Of a DNA stretch of 64,000 nt, positions 10,577 to 20,005 are shown piece after piece; the first letter of the stretch is position 1; each line of letters opens with the position of its first letter. The position numbers and the translations under genes are program-made. The notes under the pieces were generated by a model. The model did not search any database. It saw nothing but the letters and a program-made list of their open reading frames with translations, and had not been told where the DNA came from. This DNA comes from Ashinkailepas kermadecensis (taxonomy: Eukaryota; Arthropoda; Thecostraca; Neolepadidae). Location: assembly GCA_034440615.1 (NCBI GenBank), contig JAOTOM010005185.1, forward strand, positions 1,004,001 through 1,068,000, in the 5' to 3' direction.

Positions 10577-11956
10577 CTGAGACAGCATAGTCATTCAAGC
10601 ATGAAGCAATCTCTATCAGGGTAACAAAAACATGCCAGCTGTTTTGCCATCCAGAAACATTTTGTCAAGAAATTAGCTTATCCTTTATCTCACTAGTGGA
10701 TTTAATAGTGTTATTATAGTTCCCTTGTGGGCTTAGCTCAGGCGGGTCCCAGTCGCTCTTATGAAGCCTGATCGTTTTATGGCTTTATGTCTGTGCTACG
10801 TGATCACTCGATCCACACGTGTGTTACGCGAAATCGAGTGCATAGGGTACATATTCTGGGGTATATAGGTAGGCAGATAGATATCAGTAGGTATGTAGGA
10901 TGTATAGGTATGATGGGTACAGGTAGGTATGATGTTGAGAGATAGTTTCTTTAGAATTTAGGGTATAGTATTGATTAGGGTGTTCAGTACCTATTACCTG
11001 GGCTAATAGCATCTTCCCTTTATAGGCTTAACACAGATGGGATCACATGACTCTTATTAAACCTCAACATTTTTTGACTTTATGACTGTTAGAAAATAGC
11101 TCCTAACTAATTGGCTCTTTAATCAAATGTTCAAAACTAACAGAACAGTACAAGATGGAGCAATCACTGTGAAAAAGAAATATAGTTATCCTCTCTGAAT
11201 TGGATCCCCCCCGCCGAAAAAACTTAAAATCCAGGATTGCAAAATATAAGTTCAGCCCAGGTCTTCACCATCAACTCAAAACTACACTCCACACCATGTC
11301 AATCAAAACACCCATCTTAGCCTGTTGGAAGCAAAGACATTATTTCATATCAATTTGCTATAGATAAGGGAATATTCAACAATTTCGTGATGGACATGAT
11401 GGATGGACGTGATGGACTTCGTGAAGTTTTGTGAACTACCATTACCATATGTTGCATATGATACTAATATTACCTGACATTTTTGTCTTAACAACACACA
11501 CAGCAGATTATTTCCATGAAATATGTATTCAAGCAAGTTTTTTTTAACTTAACAACACAGCATCATATTATGCAATGCACTGAATATTAAATACATGAAT
11601 CAATAAATCATCTTCACTTTAAATGTAGTTGCCTCCAACTCCAGCCATGAAGGGTGCAACCTCTGCATATATCTACTTCCATTACAATGATGTAGCAGAC
11701 TCAATAGCAGTCAATAGCAGCATGGTGATATCAGTGAAACAACATAGTTAGCAATGATGCAGCATGGAATAAATAGTACAAGCCAACATTACTATTCTTT
11801 GAACTCATTTATCAACTTCAGTAGCAAGGCAAATTATAAACAGGAATTTGCGTGGATATTGAGAAGACCATGGTTAAAAGAAGAATGAATGTGAGAAATG
11901 TAAAGTAAAGTAACTCTGGACAGCACACACTATTTTACGTCAGTAGCAGTACAGCT
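10577..11956. other. Non-coding region 5-prime of sws exon a
   Basis: AT-rich sequence. It should contain the intron leading to the sws start-codon exon, but I could not identify that exon here or further right. Apart from the diverged repeats listed, nothing is recognisable. Confidence 0.5.
10729..11090. repeat. Diverged direct repeat pair and GTAGGTAT-rich stretch
   Basis: 10729-10797 and 11022-11090 share a diverged pattern (GGCTTA..CAG..GGG, then CTCTTAT.AA.CCT, then T..CTTTATG.CTG). Between them, 10860-10930 is rich in GTAGGTAT-like motifs. The origin is unknown. Confidence 0.4.
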
Positions 11957-11961
11957 ATGAG

Positions 11962-12124
11962 TTTCTCTCTCTCTCTGTCCTCTGTCTCTGTCTCTGTCTC
12001 TGTCTCTGTCTCTGTCTCTGTCTCTGTCTCTGTCTCTGTGTCTCTGTCTCTGTCTCTGTGTCTCTGTGTCTCTGTGTCTCTGTGTCTCTGTGTCTCTGTC
12101 GTCTCGTCTCTGTCTCTGTCTCTG

Positions 12125-12192
<68 letters not shown>
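11962..12192. repeat. (CTCTGT)n / (TC)n microsatellite
   Basis: CTCTGT and TGTCTC units followed by pure CT. It abuts the 3-prime edge of the retrotransposon ORF1 fragment. Confidence 0.97.
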
Positions 12193-12194
<2 letters not shown>

Positions 12195-13238
12195 GATGGC
12201 GACGTATTTCGCGCCGTCCGTGGTCCACACGCCTCGCCGAAAGCGGGGAAGAGTACGCCGAGTTGCGAGAGGAGGTCCGCGGCACTCCCTCTCTGAATTT
12301 CTGGTAGAGGGAGTGTGGTTTTGTTGGCTTTGGCGATAGCTATGTAAGATGCCCTCAGGGGAGCCACGTCATAGGCCTGCCTGGCATCCCTAAATGATAA
12401 GCTTCTCATAACCTAGATAGACATGATCTCTCTTTCCTTGAGATATGTCGGACAGGACCGGTCATACGTAGGGTGCGGCACCTGGTCGCTCCCACAGTTG
12501 GTGCACCACGGTTTGTCCGCGCTGCATTGTTGCCTTTCATGTTCAGGTGATGAGCACCTGCTGCAGAGCTGGAGATCCCTACAGTTTTGTTTGGTGTGTC
12601 CAAACCTCTGACATCCGTAGCACCTCATCGGGTTTGGGATAAACGACGAATCTTCACCCTGACATATCCTACGCGAATATCAGGTGGCAAGTCAGGCCGG
12701 TTGAAGGTCAAGATAATGCTATTGGTTGGCACCATAGTGCTACCCTTATGAATGCGAATGCGTTTGGCCTCCATCACTCCAAAATCATTCACGCCATCAA
12801 CAATATTTTCGTCGCTCACGCCTAGAAGGTAGTAACAATTGATGATACCTTTCACAGACTTTCACAGTCTTATGCAGAGACCAACATCGGAGTGGCAACA
12901 TCATAGCTCCCCTCATGGTTACAGATCGTGAACTTAAACTCTGTAGCTGTCATTGCCTTTTCTGCGTCCTTATTGCTTCCGAACTCTACCTCAAGTCCAC
13001 CACCATCTGTCAGTCGTTCCCACCTCAGGATGGACCCAACTTGATCACAACCATCACGACGCTGAAAGGGTGACAAAGTCGCAAGTGGCCTTGATCCTTC
13101 CAATGTTTTGAAGACAAGTGTACGAAAGCTATGGGTTTGTACATTACAATTGGTCACGTGCCCATACCCCTCAAGGGTTTGACCAGTCTGGTCCTTGCTA
13201 GGAGTCCCAGGATTTGAGTTTGGGTTGGAATTTTCCAT
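12193..13238 (-). pseudogene. Non-LTR retrotransposon ORF1 (gag-like) fragment
   Basis: Read on the minus strand: 13238-12870 is an N-terminal region (122 codons to a stop); 12855-12630 has INCYYLLGVSDENI and IILTFNRPDLPPDIRVGYV, typical of the pre-knuckle domain of Jockey/I-type ORF1; 12628-12480 has CYGCQRFGHTKQNC and CSRCSSPEHERQQC, two C-x2-C-x4-H-x4-C zinc knuckles, then CTNCGS and DRSCPTYLKERE. A frameshift (near 12625) and at least two stops break it. A further LSFRDARQAY stretch ends at the microsatellite. No reverse transcriptase follows. Confidence 0.85.
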
Positions 13239-14446
13239 GCAAAATAATTTGGTTTGGCTCCTCGCGACACCCCACCCACTGAGGGCTCAAGTAGGAGGCC
13301 TTAATCCTGCAAATGGGAGGACGCCAGGTGATCGAGAAGCTATATGGGGCAGATGGCACCATCACCCAGCCGGAAGAGAGTCACCACCCCGACTTGGATC
13401 CAGTGCCACCCACCCCTTGACCCCTGCCAACCAGGCCGACAGGCACTGGACTGATGCCCAGAGCTTCGACCCGAGGTGACAAGCCACTTGACCCGTATGG
13501 GGCCCTACAGACTCACCCGCCATTCCGGGATATCGGGACCAAAGAGGCGTGTCGGTCCCCTGTCACAACTAGCACCGTGAGACAGGGGATCTTAACCTCC
13601 AGGACTCCATCAACCCCGGGGGACGGGCGAGGGGGAGCGACTAGCCCGATAAAATTGAGCTGGTGAGGACTGGGGAAGTTGTCCCACCTGCTCATAGTAT
13701 GGATAGTTGGTGTTGCAGGGCAAGGTGAAGGACATGGATGTTGAGATGGGATGGGCATTTGAATGGGAGCACATGGATGGAAGGACGAGTGAGACACTCC
13801 TGGTCTGGCCCCTCGCCAGTGGCCTGGGCCGCCAGGTCATGAGGGCATGCAATCTTGGCCAGTTGGATGTGATTCATCACATGCCACAGTTGGATGTGAT
13901 GAAAGCAAAGGATCACTCACAGTCTTATGTTTACAGTATGACACTGTTAACCATGTGTTCAAAGTTGCTAATGGTTATAATGTCATATGAAAAAAATACC
14001 TTGCATTGATTGGTTGACAGACAGATTTCAGAACAGAAAATGCTAACACAGCCAATTCTGATCGGTGGCTTCCGGGACTCCGGATCTGTCTCTTAAAACT
14101 GTCAAATTTTCCCACTATATGGGTGGCAAGAACACAGGCTTTCCAAGATGCTGCTCCAGAACCAGAGAACATTGTACTCAGTGAGCATGCATACCATCCT
14201 GCAAGTGCTGTTGGCACGTTGTTGTTGGCAATGCCGGTGCTTGAGATTGATGGAGTGTGTGAAGCTGTGGTCCAGCTGCTGACTGCTACAAAAAGTGATT
14301 AGTTTGAGTGGTGACCATAAGTGGAATAACCAGTTTTTTTGTGTCATTGTGTTTGTTTTTATTGATATCTTTGTTCCCACATTTGTGTTTGAGTACATTT
14401 GAAGCCCATCCTATCCAGTATGAACCTGGAGCACAAAAATGGTTTC
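13239..14446. other. Unassigned sequence between two retrotransposon fragments
   Basis: 13239-13900 is GC-richer and may be 5-prime leader of the ORF1 element. 13900-14446 is AT-rich with no recognised gene. Confidence 0.4.
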
Positions 14447-15423
14447 ATAAAGACATAAAGACATAAAAGATCAGTGCAACTATGAGCCACAAGGGCCCTT
14501 CTTGGTTGGTTTGGACACTGAACCAGTTGATCACCAAATCTGTCAATCAACCCTCCCTGGAATACAGAAAAACAAGCCCCCTATTCTTATAATGATTGTC
14601 TATGCCATTTTTAAAGATGTTCAGTGTGTTGCTACTGACAATGGTTCCTGCCAGCTGGTTCCAGTGTTCTACTACCCTGTTGGTGAATAAAGACTGTCTT
14701 AACCTTGTCCTGCTGTGATTAACTTTAATTTTGAATTGATGACCTCTAATTGCACCATTTCTGTTAAATTCAAACATTTCCCTGACATATCCCTGTTCAT
14801 GACCATGAACAAATTTAAAAACCTCGATGAGATCTACTCTCAGCCTTCTATATCTAAGTGAAAACATATTCAATTTCTTAAATCTTTTCTCATATGCCAG
14901 GTTGCCTATACCATTAACCATTTTTGTTGCCCTCTTTTGTACTCTCTCTAAAAGCCAACAATCTTTCTCATAACTAGGGGACCAAGCTTGGACACAGTAT
15001 TCCAAATGTGGCCTGACATATGCACAGTAAAGCTTCCTGATGACCTCCCCACTTTTGTATGACACGTTCCTCTGTATTGCCCCAAGCATTCTTAGTGCCT
15101 TCTTCCTGGCTTCTTTGGTCTGTTCTGATACCCCCAATTTTGTGTTCAAAATAACACCTAAGTCCTTCTCCTGCTGAGTCACAGATAGTACTTGGCCATC
15201 CATCAAGTATGGAGCCTTCATATGCTGCCTATCTACATGCATGACTTTGTACTTATCAAAATTAAACTTCATTTGCCATTTTTCAGACCACTTCACAAGC
15301 TCGTCTAAGTCTTTCTGCAGCAAAACCTGCTCATTGTGGCCTGTTATTGCCCTAAAGATCTTCAAATCATCTGCAAATTTCAAAACCTTACTGCTTAGGC
15401 CACATTCAATGCTATTCACATAT
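14447..15423 (-). mobile_element. CR1-like LINE, 3-prime half (RT end to 3-prime terminus)
   Basis: An open frame of about 290 codons (15419-14547) holds KFADDLKIF, the RT active-site block, LVKWSEKWQMKFNFDKYKVM, KDLGVILN, RKLYCAYVRPHLEYCVQAWS and LLERVQKRATKM, the usual C-terminal series of CR1/L2-type elements. A short 3-prime UTR ends at TTTATGTCTTTATG repeats (14447-14470), as expected for a CR1-type terminus. Its 5-prime half is at 19370-19767, and the two are split by the DNA transposon at 15424. Confidence 0.92.
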
Positions 15424-15694
15424 CAGTTAGGGAAACAGTGGTTTTATTTTCAATTTTTGGAATTTCCTTCCATAATTGGGAACGCTATTTTCCAAAAATG
15501 GGAACGCAAAACTACATAATATTCATGAGTAATTTACGGTATATTGTGGCCAAGAAAAAAATATTGGATGGTCTCTACTGGTAATATTGTGTCTCTGCTT
15601 TTTGCCACATGGTGTTGTACCTCAGAGACTCCATATATCTATGTGATATCATTGTTTGATACAAGGCAAAATTTCACACCACCCATTTGACATG

Positions 15695-15755
15695 GTTTCC
15701 ATTTTTGGAAAGTTTATTTCCAAAAATGGAAAGTGGTTTTCCAATAATGGAATGC
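15695..15755. repeat. Internal copies of the TIR iteron
   Basis: Three more TTTCCATTTTTGGAAA / TTTCCAAAAATGGAAA / TTCCAATAATGGAA motifs lie inside the left part of the transposon. They may be subterminal transposase-binding repeats or a nested relative. Confidence 0.7.
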
Positions 15756-16014
15756 ATCTTTAGCATTACAATATTGGTCTCTGGAATGCACATTAAGTAA
15801 TTCATGATGTATTTGGACTGCGCAGTTCTGCTATGAGCAACAACTAAGATGAATGAACTGTGAGGGGATATTTGTATTTGATTAAAATATAGCTCAGATA
15901 CATTTTAGACTTATGGAATATTTTATATAAGCAGGTTTGGCAAGTTGTCTTGTTCTTTAACCCCCCATTTACCTACACATTGATATAGCTGAGGGTGCCT
16001 ATCTCTTACTAATG

Positions 16015-16180
16015 TTGGTTGGTTATTGGTTTTACGACACGTCGACCGTTGAGTCATGTAGCGTCGCCAATCTCTCACGCCGGTTGGTCGCGGGCGAAGA
16101 GTAGCGACAGGTGAGACTCGAACCCACAACCTTTCGATTGTGAAATGAGCATCTTACCTCTAGACCACTCGTCCCCGTAC
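16015..16180 (-). mobile_element. tRNA-derived SINE, family 2, full length
   Basis: On the minus strand it reads a tRNA-like head (ACGAGTGGTCTAGAGGTAAG as A box; GGTTCGAGTCTCACC as B box), then the core GCGACCAACCGGCGTGAGAG, and the tail TAAAACCAATAACCAACCAAC-like. Flanked by CTCTTACTAATG at 16003-16014 and 16181-16192. It lies inside the DNA transposon. Confidence 0.93.
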
Positions 16181-16929
16181 CTCTTACTAATGCTGCACCA
16201 ATGGAGACACCCAGAATTTATTATGGAGGAATCATTAATGTGGGGAGGGGAGGTCCCTTGGAGTTACCATGCCAGGTGAAGCCCTCCCCTTTCCCTAGAT
16301 ATTAAAACTATCTGTTTCGTGGATGTTCCCTCCTTCCTAAGCTTTGTAAAATGCAGGAACTATATTTATATTGGCTTGTGTCAAGATGAGATTGAACAGT
16401 CTCAGTGAGTCGTTCATAAAGCCACTTCTATTCTGTGCCTCTTGGATAGTTCAAGTTGTACCTGAATGTTGTGAGGAGCCTCCAGAATCGCCTTCATACC
16501 TTCAGGTGAAGAAATACCATTACATGAAATGAATCCAAACCATAGGGCAGTCTTGTATTGATCCACACTTAAAAGGCTCATAGATTTGCTTGCAACTACG
16601 AAAATTGCATAACAGGTATCCACAGATCCACGCCAAAGCACACTGTACAATGCACAAATGGTAACACGACAGTTTCACGGGATGTGTCACAGCTGTCACG
16701 TGAACAGCTCAAGGTTGGAAGTCTGAGGTCAGATGAACTACTGGTGGACAGACTTGGTGGGTGCATCTGGATCGGAGCTGACACACGAACTGCTCCACTG
16801 TCCCTAGTTGTGGACTGCAGCATGATGGTGAGTTGCTGGTGGACTGGACGTCTTCCACCGCCTCAGGTGGCTCATCAGAGATGAGGTCGACCTCACCGAC
16901 TCAGGGTCGGTGCACACTAATATATCATG

Positions 16930-17050
16930 CATCTGCAATATTCATATATTGGTGCACTTAAGTGATAAATTATTCACAAAATAGGGTGGAATATACCACT
17001 TTCTGAGCACTCAATCAACATCCTTCTCCAAGAAGTATCGACATCCTGCT
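16930..17050. repeat. Repeat shared with 28215-28275 (inverted)
   Basis: CAGAAAGTGGTATATTCCAC and GAATAATTTATCACT occur here on the minus strand and at 28225-28275 on the plus strand. It is an unclassified dispersed repeat. Confidence 0.6.
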
Positions 17051-17175
17051 GCTTGATGCATGCTTATGAAGTATTTGTGTCTCCTTTCCAATAGTATCTT
17101 GTTTATAAGTATCATGCTCATTCTCTCATTAAGGGATGGTGTTACACAAACATTTTGCAATGCAACTTCATGTAA

Positions 17176-17236
17176 TTTTGTTAGTTATTTGGGTTTCAGG
17201 GCGCCTCGACTACTGGGTCATTTTGCGCCCATAACT
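17176..17236 (-). mobile_element. SINE-tail unit (stem-loop), minus orientation
   Basis: Reads ATGGGCGCAAAATGACCCAG...GGCGCCCTGAAACCCAAATAACTAAC on the minus strand. A related, more diverged unit follows at about 17353-17408. No clear target duplication. Confidence 0.6.
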
Positions 17237-18329
17237 CAGTGTTATCAAAGTGTGTTTCAGAATGGCATCAAGATTCACATAGCACATTGCAGTCTACCCA
17301 GCCCTATTGTGTCACATAACTTGCATGTAGTGTATATCAGCGAAGGGTATATATTGCTTGATTGTTTGGGCTAAAGGGTGTGCCAACCACAAGATCATTT
17401 AGTGCCCATAACAGTTAGTTGTTCCAGCTGTCTCTATATGATGTCCCTTGTACTAGAAGTATTTTCTTTCCTGGTGCATTTTTATGTTAACATCCCAGGT
17501 AAATAGCATAGAACATCAGATAGGAAGCTGAAGAGCCTTCTGGATTCCACAACCTGCGATTTGTCACCTAAAACTTATAGGAGTGAGTGAGCCTGATCAC
17601 TCCCAAAATGACGTTTACACTCCAGCCCAAGCCTAGGGCATGAAATCAGAATGTGGTTAACTGTCATTACTGCACCACATCTCGGGCATAATGGTTCATT
17701 CTCACCATTGAGTAAGCAAACATGGGTGGCGTAAGTATGTCCTATGCATAAACAACACAGTCACCTCGTCTCACCTTGTTCTGCACGAGCATGAGAGCCA
17801 CTGGCCAAGGGATGGCTTTATTATTTGTAACTTATTGGAACCAAGCTCGTCCCAGCTCACCTGCCACTTGCTTGCCAGAAAAGCAGAGATCCCAGAGTAG
17901 TAATCTGGCAGGGATTGGAAATGATCTGCATGCAACTTCAGGTAAATGCATTACCTATAAAGTTATGTCATACAACACCAGTTTATAGTATAGGTATTTT
18001 TCATGCTGTCCAGAATATAGTTCCTCCTAAATTATGTATCTTAAAACAACTGATAAAGCAGTCATAAGTATGCCATTGGCTAAAATTTGGGTAGAACCAT
18101 AATTATAACACTGGTGCACTTTGATCTATGTATATAACGGGCACTAAACGATCAAACCTGGTTGATGCACTTTAAAACTTAAATAACCAACCAACCCATG
18201 TCCATAAAGCCTGTTAATTTGTCATGAAGCAACATTGACATTGATGTAATGGTATTTTTGCAGTTGAAGGTAACTGCAAGAAAAGTTTTACACACATTTT
18301 ACCTCCACAAAGTGGTTTGGTTTGGCTGT

Positions 18330-18500
18330 TATTTCTGAACTCCATGCCCCCTTCTGGGTGATATTTTTCCTCCAAACTGAAACATATGCATTTGCAGAGG
18401 AAATGAGTGGTCACATCAAGTTCACCACGTTCATAAACAATGCATTAATTAATAAATGAATTCCCAGAAAAAAGAAATTACCTTAAGTTGCAAATTTACA
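18330..18500. repeat. Dispersed repeat, copies at 18330, 19840 and about 36895
   Basis: GAGGAAATGAGTGGTCACATCA, CATTCATAAACA-like and ATTACCTTAAGTTGCAAA motifs recur in the same order at 19840-20005, and in part on the opposite strand at 36890-37085. One copy is inside and one outside the DNA transposon. The element class is unknown. Confidence 0.6.
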
Positions 18501-19369
18501 AATGTGGACATCCTAATTGAATTCTAGTTCTGTTGAAATCCACAGCTCACTTAGAGGGAACATGCTGGTTGAACATGATAGCTAAATTGATGCTGCATGC
18601 CTCAATATAGGCAAAGTCATTGATTTATTCAAACACGAAAAAATATTTGGGCTCAAATGTAGCATAACTACTGCCGAGACGAGCATGACGCCAAAACGTG
18701 CCACAAGTCAGGCGCATTTAAGATACAAATCCCATCGATAATTGTTAAGCTGTCACATTTATGATATACATCACATATGAATTACTCTGTTTCTGCCACA
18801 ATTACAACCATTAAAACAAAATTCAAGTTACCATGCCCAGAAATCCAACTCACCACTACGACGATAACCACGCCGCTCGGCAGACCGCCTCTTGGTTTAA
18901 GCGTCGTTGTTTTTAATAATGGCAGCACTCGAGGAATTATTTTAGTTGTTGGAATACACGAAGAGTGTATTTTGAGAATAAAATACAAGTTTAAAACAAA
19001 ACCAAGATGAAAAGTGATTAAAATAACAATATGTTAACCTACTTCGACTGGAGATATTTCCCTGATACACCGTAGCTGACTTTACATGGATATTAAAAAT
19101 ATACTTCAACTGGTGTTCCCTTAGGTGCAAAAGCCAAATGACGTAATAAGGTGCTACCATATGGATACGACCAGCTACAACACGCGATTTTTCTTTAATT
19201 GACGCGAAAATCGATTTGATCGTCGTAATGACGTAATAGTTTCCAAAAATGGGAACGCTGACACACCAGCGTTCCCATTTTTGGAAAATAGCGTTCCCAA
19301 TTATGGAAGTAATTTCCAAAAATGGAAAGTTTCCAAAAATGGAAAATAAAACCGCTGTTTCCCTAACTG

Positions 19370-19767
19370 ATATATAATGAACAATAGTGGCCCTAGTACC
19401 GACCCCTGGGGGACTCCACGAAGAACATTTTCCCATGATGACTTTGTACCATTTAGCATCATTCTCTGCTGTCTATCTGAAAGCCACAACTCTATCCATT
19501 TTAGGATGCTACCTGCAATACCATGGACCTGAAGCTGCATCATTAACCTTTTATGGCGTACCTTGTCAAAGGCCTTACTAAAGTCAAGATATGCTACATT
19601 AACCTGATTTCCCTGATCAAATTGTTCTGTAGCAAAATTCAAAAAGTCCAAGAGATTTGTGAGACACGATCACCCTTTTCTAAACCCATGTTGAGTATCT
19701 TGAATCAATCTGTTTCTGAGATACAATCTCTTAAGAAGTGCCTTAATTCCCACCCTGCTTGCATGGA
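19370..19767 (-). mobile_element. CR1-like LINE, 5-prime-truncated start of RT
   Basis: On the minus strand: LIQDTQHGFRKG (one frameshift follows), then LLDFLNFATEQFDQGNQVNV, AYLDFSKAFDKVRHKRL, LKWIELWLSDRQQRM and LRGVPQGSVLGPLLFIIY, which are RT blocks 1-4. The frame resumes at 15423 after the DNA transposon. The 5-prime end is truncated at the TTAGG-like tract. Confidence 0.92.
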
Positions 19768-19790
19768 AGGTTAGGTTAGGTTAGGGTAGG
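19768..19790. repeat. Short TTAGG (arthropod telomere-type) tract
   Basis: GGTTAGGTTAGGTTAGGG lies at the 5-prime junction of the truncated LINE. TTAGG is the common arthropod telomere repeat. The tract is about 3.5 units. Confidence 0.8.
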
Positions 19791-19839
19791 TATATTATAC
19801 CATTAAACAAAATATTTTGAACATTGCCTTTTATGCTAT

Positions 19840-20005
19840 ATTATCCAACTCCAAGCCTATTTTTGGATGTTATTTTCCTCCCAACTGAAAAGCATGGACT
19901 GCCAAGTCAAAGTGCCAGAGGAAATAAGTGGTCACATCATGTTCCCAACATTCATAAACATTGCATCAGAAGAAATTCAAAGAAATTATAAATTACCTTA
20001 AGCTG
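19840..20005. repeat. Second copy of the 18330 dispersed repeat
   Basis: Contains AGAGGAAATAAGTGGTCACA, ACATTCATAAACATTGCAT and AATTACCTTAAGCTGCAAAC. It lies just outside the LINE/transposon complex. Confidence 0.6.

Larger units (their letters stand above)
15424..19369. mobile_element. 3.9-kb DNA transposon with long terminal inverted repeats, inserted in a LINE
   Basis: Both ends begin CAGTTAGGGAAACAG and share about 84-101 bp in inverted orientation (15424-15507 and 19269-19369), with iterated TTTCCATTTTTGGAAA-like motifs. The ends abut the two halves of one LINE reading frame. An apparent ATAT duplication flanks it (15420-15423, 19370-19373), but the site is AT-rich and the usual I-N-D-L after FIIY is missing, so the duplication length is unsure. 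I see no transposase frame; the interior holds a SINE and other repeats. The superfamily is not assigned. Confidence 0.85.
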
